Shown: positions 21,372 through 33,897, counted from the first letter of the stretch. The stretch is 64,000 nucleotides of DNA from Panulirus ornatus (GCF_036320965.1 NC_092234.1:32429203-32493202); one strand, 5' to 3'. Program-made: numbers and translations. The notes: generated from the sequence alone by a model not told the origin.

Positions 21372-21372
<1 letters not shown>
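18670..21372 (+). mobile_element. Family-1 LINE, longest but broken copy
   Basis: This holds pieces in order: end of the endonuclease domain (LLDYVLIDRCVKQRLLDVNV, GGMSDHYL, about 18700-18810); a linker; RT N-terminal region (RRRWSEYFEDLLN, GKAAGLDG, 19380-19570); PEDWRNACIVPQYKGKG and SNYRGIGLLS (19655-19750); [14 protein letters not shown] (about 19840); motif A region at 19930-19960; VNVGLWQGCVMSP (about 20020); LFADDTTLVADS (about 20178); C-terminal [10 protein letters not shown] (about 20720); then a long 3' UTR 20940-21372. At least four frameshifts or stops and a deletion of about 30 codons at 19972 kill it. Motif A reads AFMNLEKAYD, with Asn (codon 19937-19939) where the young copy has Asp. 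The clade is not assigned with certainty (RTE/CR1-related by overall layout). Confidence 0.88.

Positions 21373-21455
<83 letters not shown>
21373..21455. repeat. (AT)n microsatellite
   Basis: AT tract directly at the LINE 3' end. Confidence 0.97.
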
Positions 21456-21458
<3 letters not shown>

Positions 21459-21467
21459 CAGAAGTAA

Positions 21468-21545
21468 AGACGTGAAACGTGTGTACAAGGTTAAGAGACG
21501 GGGTAAAACTCTCCCCGTAACACAAATAGTGGTAATCACACAGAA
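21468..21545 (+). mobile_element. Family-2 LINE 3' tail fragment
   Basis: GTGTACAAGGTTAAGAGACG, then GGGTAAAACTCTCCCCGTAA and a GTGGTAATCACACAG end match the 3' ends of the CR1/jockey-like relics at 40.3 and 41.9 kb. No coding part is attached. Confidence 0.6.
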
Positions 21546-21874
21546 GTAACTACAAACACATGACCTTATGTAGGATCAAATCCCTCGAGAGTGTATTGCT
21601 CTGATGTTACATCTCTTCACTTATTCTAAAAATAAAGCAGCAGCATAGGTTCAGGGAAGGGGTCTCAGATGGCGAGTCTTGTGGACTTTTGTCTCGCATT
21701 ACGAGTCTTCTGGACTCTTTCGCTTCGTATTCCTCGTCTTCAGGACTTTTATGACAGAAATAATCCTAGACTAGGTGAGGGAGATGGATGGATGTATGTT
21801 TGACTCGCAGAGGGATAATAAAAAAAATTCTGATTTCCAAGCAGACATATTCATGGGTGCCTTCAGTGGTCTAA
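21546..21874. other. no gene recognised
   Basis: Contains a short direct repeat GAGTCTTGTGGACTTTTGTC / GAGTCTTCTGGACTCTTTCG near 21676 and 21703. Confidence 0.4.
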
Positions 21875-22200
21875 AAATGACGTAGACGAAATGAAAGGAA
21901 AGGTCACATGTCAGAGATACCTTTTCAAACTGGGTAATCATAGCCAGTGGGGTTCCACAGGGCTTTAGTCATGGAACCGCAGCAGTTCTTGATCACGCAA
22001 ATGTTTTGCCAAAACTCGAATCGCGTCTGTATACCCTCGCAGGCGATGCCAGACTTGAGGAGGAACTATGAAGTAGTCTAAGAACAACGTGACTGAGGAA
22101 ATCTAACCCAGACGAATGTGAAATAGACGAAGATGGACACAGCGCAGGGAGACCAAGGTGTGAGTATCATCGCATAGGGACCCAGGTACAGGAACCCTAC
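21875..22200 (+). mobile_element. Family-2 LINE reverse transcriptase relic
   Basis: One frame reads ASGVPQGFSHGT, then LPKLESRLYTLAGDARLEEE, and after a stop KSNPDECEI. These correspond to the CR1/jockey RT motifs SGVPQGSVLGP, the FADD region (here LAGDA) and the KFNPDKC block. Catalytic Asp residues are degraded. It lies downstream of a tail fragment of the same family. Confidence 0.55.
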
Positions 22201-22496
22201 CGTGAGAGGGTCGTGAGGGTTGGCATATTAACCAGTCAGTCACCAGAAACCCACATTAACAGAACCGTCAGGGATGTAAATCAGATACTAATGGAGGGAG
22301 AAGAAAAAACTGTAAATGAGAAAACAGGCGAACAAGAAAGCAGGTGAAATCAAAACGTAGGCGAACAAAAAGTGAGAAGCAAACATGAAGGCAAGTGGGT
22401 AAGTGTTTAGAAAAAAAGAAAGAAAAAGAGAAGGAGGGCAAACAAATAGGCAAGAGCCAAAGGCAAGATCGAGTGGAGGTAGGAAAGTGGGATGTG
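22201..22496. other. no gene recognised; purine-rich
   Basis: A/G-rich sequence with Lys/Glu/Arg-rich chance frames. Confidence 0.35.
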
Positions 22497-22608
22497 GTAG
22501 GGAGGGAGGCGGTGGGGGTTGGAGGGTGTGGGAGGCGAGATCCTGGATGGGAGGAGTGGGGGGTTGGGTGGGTGGGAAAGGGGCGGGGTAGGGAGGGAGG
22601 GGACCATA
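22497..22608 (+). other. G-run cluster, possible G-quadruplex
   Basis: Many runs of three or more G with short loops, for example GGGAGGGAGGCGGTGGGGG at its start, fit the G3+N1-7 pattern on the plus strand. Confidence 0.5.
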
Positions 22609-22963
22609 GACTAATTGCTTGTCCCGCCTTACAAACGACCAGGCCTCTACAGCTTTGTTTCCTCCTCGTTCGCCAGATTATGTTAGACTCATTAACTGTA
22701 ACAGATCACTTCTTTTCTTTATCGTATCTGGGTAATCTTCACTAAGATTAATACCGACTGATTCTCATTCATTTACGTTTACTTAGACGTTTTTCCTGAA
22801 ACGTTTTAACGCTGTTCCATTTTTCGTTCACGGAAAGATGTCAACGTGTGTCATTCTTCTCACGTTACAACCAAATGTATAATTCTTGTTTATATCTCGT
22901 CGCGAAAATTTCATTAGCATTAACGAGAGAATTAAACAATCAGAGACATACTCTCCTATCACC
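22609..22963. other. no gene recognised
   Basis: AT-rich unique sequence. Confidence 0.35.
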
Positions 22964-22973
22964 CCCCCCCCCC

Positions 22974-23011
<38 letters not shown>
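22964..23011. repeat. poly(C) then (AC)n
   Basis: C-run 22964-22974 followed by an AC tract. Confidence 0.96.
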
Positions 23012-23013
<2 letters not shown>

Positions 23014-23086
23014 TTAAGCTCTCTGGCTTCTGTTTTCCATGAATAAAACGTCTTTTTACACTGAAAGAAAAGTGGGAAATGAAGTG

Positions 23087-23087
<1 letters not shown>

Positions 23088-23152
<65 letters not shown>
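23088..23152. repeat. (AG)n microsatellite
   Basis: Perfect AG tract. Confidence 0.97.
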
Positions 23153-23833
<681 letters not shown>

Positions 23834-24714
23834 GTGAGTATCGGAAGGGAAGGATTAAAGGCGACAGCATAAGGACGAGGCAGGGAGACCAGAAATGGTG
23901 ATGGAAAGTGGAAGAGTAGGGAACAATGCATGAAACAGCCAAGAATCAAGATGAAACACAGGGAACTGGTAAATTTCAAAATCTTCATCTGTTTAAACCT
24001 ACACACACAAAACGCTGCAACGACAACGTGGCTGAAGGGTACATGTTAGGCTAGGGGTAGGTGGAGGCAAGCCACAGAGGGTACAACGGGTTCAATACAT
24101 CAATAAAGGAGGGTGACATGTGGGGAGGGGGCCGGGCAGTGATCCTTGGAATCTTGAGGGGTCCTTGTCCCGTCAGGAAAGAAGGAACAGGAATGATAAC
24201 AGGGAATGTAACACCTAGTGATACAGAGGAGGTTCAGGAGGACGTGTAGGTGGGTAACAGCAGGTAGACACGGTGCATAATTCACAAGGCGGTAACCACA
24301 TACGAAACGACACAGAGTGTGAGGGAAACGTGGCCGGGGGCCTGATGACTGGACAAGAGTAGCAATCGCCTCATTTTGTAATAAATATAAGCGAGTAGAA
24401 ATTACTGTGAGAATTACTGCAGAAATTAGTCTTCATAACCCAGATGACGAGGTTGGCGGTGCGACTTTAGGTGATCATGTTAGGAAAAAAAAAATATCAC
24501 AGATTCCCTTTTAAGGGAGGAGGAACAGAGCAGGTCCAGGATAGAGGAAAAGTGTGTCAACCTGGTGTTTGCTGCTCATGTTGTTTACGAAGCTCACGAG
24601 AAACGACTCTGCACGCAGCGGCGATGGTGTCTAAGTAAGTCACATGATGAAGTAAGATGACGAGGACTTTAAGAGAGGTTCTTGTACTTTATGGCGTGCA
24701 AGGATGGTTTACTG
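23834..24714. other. no gene recognised
   Basis: Purine-rich unique sequence with frames up to 62 codons and no domain. Confidence 0.4.
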
Positions 24715-25230
24715 AACGCCACTGCGAGTTTTTGTACGGCAAGGTTGACGCTTGTGTAAGGACGTGTGCAGGAGGTGGGGGTGTCGTGTGATACAAAGTG
24801 TGGGAATACGACAAGGATGTGTAGTGTCACTGATATTGTCTAATCGTTGTTCCGATAGAGCAATGTGTGGGATGAGAGTGAGACGAAGTAATTGTGGGAA
24901 ACGGGTGAACCGCGGGAGAACAAGACAGAAACAACTACGTCTCCGGCATGAGAACACTAGAGTTATGTGAGGTGATTCAGAAGCAGTCTCGGGAAGAAAT
25001 GTTAAGTCTGGCGGCGTGCGCTGGAGGGGGATGGCCAGAACAAGTGCTCGCGCATGATCTTCGTGTCTGAGTAGAGAAGTTCAGCGTCGTGTCAGAGGGA
25101 CTGGAGGGTGTTATGCTGTGAAGCTGTCTGGGAGCAACGTACCACGAAAGAGCCAATACGTCATGCGGGAATAAAATTCAACATGGTGAGCTGATACGTT
25201 ATAAAGGAACTGCTAAGTTACCAAGGAGGA
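24715..25230 (+). mobile_element. possible diverged LINE RT relic
   Basis: A 72-codon frame contains QSVGIRQGCVVSLILSNRCS, close to the RT motif [15 protein letters not shown]. It is preceded in another frame by GKVDACVRT, like the residues before that motif in Family 1. Downstream, SCLGATYHERANTSCGNKIQ resembles the KYLGV block. Many stops intervene. It is more diverged than the Family-1 copies and may be a separate lineage. Confidence 0.4.
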
Positions 25231-25271
25231 GTAAGGCGCAGTAAGAGGGCTCAAGGAAATGGGAAAGGGAG

Positions 25272-25272
<1 letters not shown>

Positions 25273-25369
<97 letters not shown>
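25273..25369. repeat. (GT)n microsatellite, about 96 bp
   Basis: Perfect GT tract. Confidence 0.98.
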
Positions 25370-25370
<1 letters not shown>

Positions 25371-25447
25371 AACTGTACATAAAGATTGAATGATATTTTT
25401 CTTTCAATTCTTCTATCCTAACGTGACAACTTTTTCCTTCTCTGTCC

Positions 25448-25448
<1 letters not shown>

Positions 25449-25539
<91 letters not shown>
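25449..25539. repeat. (AG)n microsatellite, about 90 bp
   Basis: Perfect AG tract 80 bp from the GT tract. Confidence 0.98.
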
Positions 25540-25540
<1 letters not shown>

Positions 25541-25737
25541 GGATAGCACAGTAAAATAACATCGAAGACTCAGAAAATACTGAAGTTGAGAGAGGTAAGG
25601 AGGATAAGGATGGCAGCACTGGTGGAAGTCTGTTACAATGTTACTGCCATTTCGAGACTCTGGTAGAATATAAGTTGATGGTGCAGATGACTTACAGTAG
25701 ATTGCTTGAAGATAACAAGCGAACGATCCACTTAACT

Positions 25738-25940
25738 CCCTGAACACCACGGTACGACACTTCGGCCCTTGAGTATGGCAGTGTGGTCGCTGCCCATGAT
25801 GGCCCAGCCTGTGTGACCTGACCCGTTAAAGGGTCACAAGCCAAAGGACGGACCAAAATACCTTAAGAGTCGTATCGTTGAATCGTCGAGGATCGAACCG
25901 TCGCTCATAATACCGCAAGGACTATGCATCCCGACTTCTA
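25738..25940. repeat. palindromic-element family G, copy 3
   Basis: Left arm CACGGTACGACACTTCGGCC and CTTGAGTATGGCAGTG; centre GACCTGACCCGTTAAAGGGT then CACAAGCCAAAGG; right arm CTTAAGAGTCGTATCGTTG and GAGGATCGAACCGTCG. Same architecture as copy 2 but more diverged. Confidence 0.6.
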
Positions 25941-27294
25941 TCCCTCACTGCCTTCGTGAACGACACGCCCACGCGCCAAGCCAAATGGTGTTGGACTTGC
26001 CCTTCAGAGGAAGATGATTTCGACGAGAGGGGGGCGCTGTCTCGGCACGGCCATTACCACCACAATATATGCCTGCGCGGTGAGTGACGCCATCTACCGT
26101 GCCAGCGCATTTACCATCTGATTATCAGGTGGAGGACCACTGCACACCGAGTGGTCGTCATTCGTCCGACAGTTCTGCGAATAGTCATTACAACGCTGAA
26201 TGGGTAATGACTCCGAATTCGTGTCAAAAGTCCCTGGCCAATGGGAAGGACAGGTCGGTCTCCCTGGGGCACTGGGTAAAAATCTCACACAATACCTCGT
26301 TAGTCAGCCCTTTAGTCGCATTACTGGCCTGGATCCATTCATATCATCTCCATTCCCCCAAAAAAAAGCTGAATAAATCTATGAATAAACTGATGTTTCA
26401 TGTTTCTTTAAGCAATAGTGGTTAACCGCAGAGGCTAGTCTTCTTTCAAGAGATTATCTGTCTTAAGTGACATCTGGAAGCCTCGTTATAGTAATATATG
26501 GGTTTTTGTTAAGTGTACCACTGGGGCCAATACATCGAGGCACGTAAGCATGCATGCTGGCCTCAGCTCAGTGTCCTGAACTATTAACAACCCTCTAAAT
26601 CTCAAGTATGCAAATGACATTAGGTGTATTCACAGTCAGTAAGAACAAATGGCCTGATGAATGTGAATTAAACATACGTAATTATCGAGTCCTATACCCA
26701 CAGCAACAATGGTAAGCTTTGACATAAGATTTTTGTGCTTTATTTTTCAAATTTTAGGAAAGCAACAGGCTTTCACATACTAATGGTACCATCCTCTTAA
26801 CAAATAGCAGCGTTAACTAGTAGTAGTGCCTGGTTCTTACTTGTTCATCCCCATCATTCTTCAGGACAGCTCGGGATATTAAATGTTTTCCTGTAGGACG
26901 AGGGATGACCCATATGAACAATCCTGTCAGCTCTGTACCCGAGACATGATTCAACAGCTCACATGAATGGGTCAGGAAGTGTAAAACAGACACAGGACTG
27001 GCAGAGACTCGGCAGATACGTCTCAGCTGTCAACAGTAAACACGGATGTGTGTCATTCACAGCAAAGACAAGTCTGAAAACACATTGCTAAACATATAGT
27101 CATCTAGATTAGGGGTTGGAATACGCTGAACCCCCTCCCCCCGCCGTGTCGTAATGCTATGTGATGAACCGGTGTTCAAGTGCGTCGCCTTGCCTGTGTT
27201 GTTCATACAACCCCTTGACGCCGACGGTCTAAAGGCCTTCTTTAACGGCATTGGAACCCCTTCACTCCCTATGCACGAGGGTAAGAACCTTAAG
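25941..27294. other. no gene recognised
   Basis: 1.35 kb of unique sequence. A 113-codon frame at 26084-26425 has ordinary composition but no recognised domain, and an opposing frame covers it. Confidence 0.4.
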
Positions 27295-27720
27295 GAAAAC
27301 ACTAGGACATGGAATGATGGCCTGGCCTCTTAAGACTCTTTAAGGATCAGGTCAAAGGCCAAGCCAACGTACTCAAAGGATCATACATCATCGTGCTTAG
27401 GGATACAAAAAAAACAGATCACTGTATCCGATCGGGCATGATACCTAAATACAATGAGCATCATCATAGAACCTCTTGGGTATAATGACTCAACCCACCG
27501 AGAATGGTCCTGCTGACCCATTACCATGACGGCACGACCTCCAGAGTACAGTAGTGGGGTTCACCTCATTAGTACTGTAACAGGCTCGACTTATTCCATG
27601 ATCCAATACCATGAGCACCATGACCCATTCTGGACATACCAACAGTCTATATATTGAGTACGACGACAAGGACTTCTGAGTAAAATGACCGAATCCTAAG
27701 AATACAACAGCTCAACCACT
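27295..27720. repeat. palindromic-element family G, copy 4
   Basis: Centre at 27318-27360: GATGGCCTGGCCTC, CTCTTTAAGGATCAGGTC, AAAGGCCAAGCC. A right-arm unit CATCATCGTGCTTAGGG follows, and then many left-arm-like words (ACGGCACGACC, TTGAGTACGACGACAAGG, AAGAATACAACAGCTC) to 27720. It probably represents one element plus an extra arm. Confidence 0.55.
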
Positions 27721-27724
27721 TGTC

Positions 27725-28011
27725 TTTTTTCTTATGGTGACCGACATGACGCAGGCTAAACATGCCTCTGTCAGGGCCATCTCGGGTGGAAAGAGATATC
27801 AGTCAGAGCTGCACAGGCGTTTATAGACCTCTGTCTGAAATGACGGAGAGGTTAGAACGAGAGGGAAAGATGAAAATGGGAAAAGAGTTCCATAGTTTCG
27901 CTGTTAAGAGGGAAGGAGTAGGTATCAGACCGGTCAGCTCCCCGAAGGCAAGTCTCCACACAGAATCGCTGGGAAGCAGCAACCAGGTGCTTGTTGAAAT
28001 GGTACATGTAG

Positions 28012-28014
<3 letters not shown>
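27725..28014 (-). mobile_element. Family-3 (jockey-like) LINE C-terminal relic J2
   Basis: The minus strand reads TAKLWNSFPIFIFPSRSNLS followed by a terminal stretch matching J1, including a STRDGPDRGMFSLRHVG end in place of J1's HPRW...ACFSRTMSV. The nucleotide blocks GCCATCTCGGGTG and ACATGCC are shared with J1. Frames are broken. Confidence 0.6.
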
Positions 28015-28082
<68 letters not shown>

Positions 28083-28093
28083 AGGGAGGGAGG

Positions 28094-28160
<67 letters not shown>
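28015..28160. repeat. (AG)n microsatellite with GGGA insertions
   Basis: About 145 bp purine tract with a GGGAGGGAGGGAGGGA block at 28074-28094, at the 5' edge of relic J2. Confidence 0.97.
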
Positions 28161-28161
<1 letters not shown>

Positions 28162-28470
28162 CATGCCTGGAGATTTATTGAGATGACTAACAAAGAAGTG
28201 GAGGAAGAGCCATCCAAACTAGAGTGTATATTAAGATGGCTGTTCACACAAGAAAAAATAACGGTACTCATACAAGACTCCCACATTTTGGAAAGTAGAT
28301 TTTGCAACGTTCATTAAGTGAGATTTCCAGATTGGAGGCTATGGTTATGCCCAACAAGTCTTTATTAAATGTAAGGATGAATTATGGGGAAGTGAAATAT
28401 GAAAGAGAGAAATGAGCGACATTTAGAAAAGAGGCATGTGGAAAGTGTGGTAGTGGCCACAGGGGTTCAG
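28161..28470. other. no gene recognised
   Basis: Purine-rich unique sequence. Confidence 0.35.
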
Positions 28471-28493
28471 TGGGGGGGGGGGGGGGGGGGGGG

Positions 28494-28566
<73 letters not shown>
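28471..28566. repeat. poly(G) of about 25 then (AG)n
   Basis: An uninterrupted G-run at 28472-28496 flows into an AG tract of about 70 bp. Confidence 0.97.
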
Positions 28567-28569
<3 letters not shown>

Positions 28570-29690
28570 CGCCAAATAACCAAAAGTAGAATCAGAGGAG
28601 AGTTAGGTAACGATAGAGCTGCTTTATCAGACTGAGAGTAAGCTATAGACTGATCAGCTCAGAAGAAAGGTGAAGGTTCAATTACTAAAGTTACCACAGA
28701 GGTTTTTGGAAAAGGACCAACATTATTCATTGGTAGATGAAATGAAATTAGCACATTTTTTTCTTTATGAAGGTTTGCTTGAATTTACGAGGAGCAGCTT
28801 TTCAAAAACTTAGAGCAGGAATGGGAACAGAGTGGGCTTAAGGGATACGGAAGAGTCTTACGGCCCGATGATCTCTGTCCCTGATAGCCATAAGTACTGA
28901 AGCAAGAGCGATCAAACCATGACTGAAGGGGGAGAAATATCAGCCAGAAGGGACGTAGGGCGCGGCACGACCAGATTCATTTGACACAACTAATGGAATA
29001 CGAAGTACACGATCCTTCCCGTACGACGAGTTAACCATTTGTGTACAACTGCAGCCAATTTGCATACAGTGACTCTGTTAAGACAGTTTCGCATGTATTC
29101 GATGGATGGCTGGGTGGGGTGGTTATGCGTATGTTAATGAGTGTGTTCCCTGCGTGTTGGGTGTGCAAGTCTGGCATGAACGAATTTGCATAAGGAAATG
29201 AGTAAATTTCGCGCACCCGGCCAAAGTTTCGCCAAGTTAATATGCACATGTTGACGCTTTAATCTATATTTTAGATTAACAAGATTTCTTTCCGCCCATG
29301 GCGAAGACGTATATGAACTTGAAAGTTTTGCCTCGTTTAATGGCTGCTATATTTTTTTTCCTAATGTGTTTTTCAGTGAATTGATTGTCCAGTTTGCTAT
29401 GTAAAGGCGGGAGAGTGGCAATACAGTAACTTGTTCAATTTTCTGCGTAATAGAAACAAGAGTGCAATCCCTTATAAAGCCCTGATGATAGTAAGAACAC
29501 AATCAACTTGTTCTATTTCCTGTGTGAAGAGGAAAGACATCAAGTTCTTATATAAAGTTGAGGCCAAAATATGAATGCAGTTAACAGACTACAGACGGTT
29601 TGCCAGTCTGTATTTGAAATGACCAACTCAGTTCTCGCTGCAGTCGGACTCAGCCTGCAAGTGAAAAGTCACCGTAGTTGAGGCTTTACC
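28567..29690. other. no gene recognised
   Basis: 1.1 kb of AT-rich unique sequence with no frame over about 80 codons and no repeat match I could make. Confidence 0.4.
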
Positions 29691-29778
29691 AACGTTTCCC
29701 TGCAACTGGAAGTAGCGCAGCCTTGGGTTTGCGGGAGCCTTTACAAAGAGGTTCTGGATTACACCAGGACTCCCAGGG
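29691..29778 (+). repeat. dispersed repeat family D, copy 2
   Basis: Blocks AACTGGAAGTAGCGCAGCC, TTGGGTTTGCGGGAGCC and ACAAAGAGGTTCTGGATTAC plus ACCAGGACT match copy 1. Confidence 0.6.
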
Positions 29779-30689
29779 TAATTATAAAAGTGAAATATAG
29801 TTAACAAAAAGACATGGGGGCTGTTGTCGAGCTAGCACATGGGGCGTGGCGCGCCCTGACGAAGATGGCTCCGCTGTCCTTCTGGCTTCCGACGCGGGAG
29901 GGATAGTGTTAGCCTAAGACCCGATGGTTCATCAAGAGGCTCATGATTCTGACTCTGCTCTTGAAGACTTGGGCGAATTTCTTCTTGATGTCCTGGATAT
30001 ACCAACAGCCGTTCAAGAAGTTTGGCTTACGACCTTTTCCTCTATGTTAACTATTCATTTCGTCTTCCTCTTCTTACTCCTTCCCTTCCTCCTCTTCCTG
30101 CTTCACGAATCTGCTGGAAATTCTATTCTCCATCCTATTGCAGCAGCTGTTCGCAACAGCAGACGGCTTATACTCACACTTTCATGTCAGCATTCCAGAA
30201 AAAAAAAAAAATTCTTCCCCTCGTTATTCAACATCCTATCCTCTACACTTATGTATATTCGAACTTCTCCCAGTCTCCGCAGACCATACAAACTCTTAAC
30301 CAGATGACACCGGTTTCCACTGGAGCCTCATCTGTTCTGCTTATCGCACCTCCACCCGTCGTCTCTCAACAGAATGCCTTAAAGTCGCTCCCCTCACACC
30401 GAATCACCTACCTATAACAACACGGGGGAGGGGAGGACTCTGAGCCTTGCTTACATCATTCAATACACTTCATTTTCGAGTATCAATCGTTCGTTATACA
30501 AAAGACTAAATTTTCACACACTTCTTCGATCTCCAACAACCCGCAGTTCATCGTCCCCCCCCCCCCCCCAGCAATCTAAGACTGACCATAAACCACACTC
30601 TATCACCGCGACAGATCGCTAAAATAATACACTTGCCAAAAATAGAACGAAAAAAAATTGATTTCTTTCTCGTGTCCATGTCTTACGTT
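29779..30689. other. no gene recognised
   Basis: Two overlapping frames (127 and 131 codons, 29924-30417) share a pyrimidine-rich core read as Leu/Phe-rich residues. I do not recognise a domain and regard them as doubtful. A C-run lies at 30557-30570. Confidence 0.35.
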
Positions 30690-30892
30690 CTCCCAGCTGC
30701 TTACTCTTGCCCTAAGCCATGTTCCTCTCCGGCGGGAGTACTGTACCCACATCTGGGGTGGTGCATGCAAATTCTCCTCAGCCCTTCCTGACAAAAATCC
30801 ACTGCAGAGATCTACACTTCGTAAAAGATCCCCCAACTCTCACTTCCAGCTTCCCTCCTCTTCCATGCTCGCAGTCCCCTACACTCTCTCTC

Positions 30893-30956
<64 letters not shown>

Positions 30957-31010
30957 AACACATTACTAGCTACTTCTCTTACCACCACCAGCACGATGCC
31001 AAGACCATAC
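30690..31010 (+). mobile_element. Family-3 (jockey-like) LINE relic J3 with embedded (CT)n
   Basis: The frame reads REYCTHIWGGACKFSSALPD, resembling the LEYCSHVWGGA segment after the jockey RT domain. A neighbouring frame reads PPTLTSSFPPLPCSQSPTLS and continues into Ser-Leu repeats encoded by (CT)n, then SYHHQH. In J1 the corresponding place reads VSLFLFCMYYFGH, so the CT tract lies exactly where the element encodes a Ser-Leu-Phe run. Confidence 0.55.
30883..30955. repeat. (CT)n microsatellite
   Basis: CT tract with one CTAT interruption at 30896-30900, embedded in relic J3. Confidence 0.97.
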
Positions 31011-31424
31011 AGTATATATCTCTGAACACCACCCTTTCCCCCCTCCCCATTTATCCCCCGTACCTCTCCCGCTAGGAGAACTCTCTCCCTGTCCATATAT
31101 ATTCATCTTTCCACAGACAACCCGCAGCTTTTAAAATGGTCCCTCCCCCTCCACACACACACACACACACAGACACACACACACACACACACACAAATAC
31201 CCACAGTAATCTCACTTCCTATGGGCTGCAGAGGACACATTCTCAATGCATCATCATTACTGTGTCACAAACGTCAGGTATAACTCCCCTGGTTACTATC
31301 CAATAGAGAGAAAAATTACACACATGTCCACAAGTACAAATGCATGAATACGAGTTTTTTGGCAGCCATGGAAAATACACACGGCAGTGGGTCTGTAAAT
31401 GATTTGAGGGGAGAGCACTTAACA
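31011..31424. other. no gene; contains (AC)n 31154-31195
   Basis: Pyrimidine-rich sequence with an imperfect AC tract at 31154-31195 and otherwise nothing recognised. Confidence 0.6.
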
Positions 31425-31590
31425 CTCCCATCCCTTAGGACGGTCGTACAGCCCTGGGGTATGATGGCCTGGCCTTTCGACCCGACCCTTAACAGTTGGG
31501 TCAAAGGTACCTAAGGGCTTTACCGTCGTGTTCAAGGGGTCGTGGCCGTCTTTTCTCAGGTGGTTACAATCAGGTAGCGTAATTAACCGT
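31425..31590. repeat. palindromic-element family G, copy 5
   Basis: Compact copy: left arm GGACGGTCGTACAGCCC and GGTATGATGGCCTGGCC; centre TTTCGACCCGACCCTTAAC then AGTTGGGTCAAAGG; right arm TTTACCGTCGTGTTCAAGG and GGTCGTGGCCGTC. Confidence 0.65.
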
Positions 31591-31822
31591 GCTACACCAG
31601 GTAGCCAAGGCTTGCAATTCCTCAATCTGGGAGAGACCTACTGCTCAGCAATCGTGCACAACTTCCCCCTTCCATAACTCAGTAGTAATGCGTCCTTCTA
31701 CCGCTGGAGCTCCATAATCTCGGCGTTGGTACACATATTTTCACTCGATTATGCAGGAAATACATAAATCTCCTCCCCTGATTGGCATTTCTGTCACCTA
31801 CACGATCACTTTGAAGGAGACA

Positions 31823-31824
<2 letters not shown>

Positions 31825-31904
<80 letters not shown>
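31825..31904. repeat. (AT)n microsatellite
   Basis: Perfect AT tract. Confidence 0.97.
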
Positions 31905-31906
<2 letters not shown>

Positions 31907-31954
31907 ATCTATGAATACCACAGGACCAAGTTCCCGCATTAGCCAGGACATTCT

Positions 31955-32068
31955 AAAAGTTCCTGAAACCCAAGGCTGCGGTACTGCCAGAAGCAAGGAA
32001 ATGCAGACTCCTTTGGAGTGAGAACTTATTCGACGACACTGTACTTCCAGTGACCCCCACGCTCAAGT
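31955..32068 (-). repeat. dispersed repeat family D, copy 3
   Basis: On the minus strand it reads CAGTGTCGTCGAATAAG, TTCTCACTCCAAAGGAGTC and CCGCAGCCTTGGGTTTCAGG, matching copy 1 in order. Confidence 0.6.
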
Positions 32069-32108
32069 AGTGACTCTTTCACTTGCGGCGTCACCTCGCC
32101 CTAGTGAA

Positions 32109-32954
<846 letters not shown>

Positions 32955-32960
32955 TCACAC

Positions 32961-33012
<52 letters not shown>

Positions 33013-33019
33013 ACACACA

Positions 33020-33101
<82 letters not shown>

Positions 33102-33147
33102 TACATACACACACACACACACACACAGACACACACAGACACACACA

Positions 33148-33180
<33 letters not shown>
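32955..33180. repeat. (AC)n / (CAGA)n compound microsatellite, about 225 bp
   Basis: Long AC tract with AGAC and ATAC interruptions and a pure CAGA block at 33071-33101. Confidence 0.98.
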
Positions 33181-33234
33181 CATATCATATGTCCACTAGG
33201 ATCATCCCGCGCATGTACACTGTGATCCCCATTC

Positions 33235-33560
33235 ATGCAAAGGGTGACGCCATGCATGTCGCCTGTGATCTCCATGCATCCAGACGTGACGCCATGCATG
33301 TCGACAGTGACCTCCATGCATGCAGAGGGTAGAGGAATGCATGTCGACTGACCTCAATGCATCCAGAGGTGACCCCGTTCATGTTGACCGTGACCTCCAT
33401 GCATCCAGGGTTGACATCCTGCAAACAGACTGTGACCCTTGCTTCCAGAGATGACCATGAGCATGGCGACTGTGCCCTCCATGCAGACAGAGGTGACCTC
33501 CAAGCGTACCGACCGTGACCTCCGATACATCCAGAGGTTCCTTCTAGCTCCTCAAGATGA
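33235..33560 (+). repeat. 42 bp minisatellite, about 8 degenerate units
   Basis: CCATGCATGTCGCCTGTGA and CTCCATGCATCCAGACGTGA alternate. Clear unit starts at 33251 and 33293 give a 42 bp step; later units are diverged. NsiI-type ATGCAT words recur. Confidence 0.8.
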
Positions 33561-33836
33561 CCCCCATACACCACTAGAGGTGACCTATCACTTGCACAGG
33601 TGACCCAAGGCCTTCACAAGTGATTCCCGACTTCCGGAGGTCATCAAAACGTATCATGTTGCTGGGCAGCAGGGGAACAAACTCTGGAGTGTTCGTTCTG
33701 TGTAAATTTCTGGCTTGGAAATCCAACAAACTGGGATGTACACGAGGGTCTGAGATAACCTCAAGACTGACTCCTCCACGTTCATCCTTTCCTGGCACAC
33801 ACAGAATCATTGACAAGGAATGGAAAAGACGTAAAC
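33561..33836. other. no gene recognised
   Basis: Unique sequence. Confidence 0.35.
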
Positions 33837-33867
33837 CAACACACACACACACACACACACACACACG
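33837..33867. repeat. (AC)n microsatellite
   Basis: Short AC tract. Confidence 0.95.
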
Positions 33868-33897
33868 CGTATATATCAAGAATTTCTATGAAGAGCA

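Noticed and set aside
29924..30417. membrane protein suggested by a Leu/Phe-rich stretch
   Set aside because: The hydrophobic run is a CTTCCT-type pyrimidine tract, two phases are open, and no start, splice or homologous context supports a gene.
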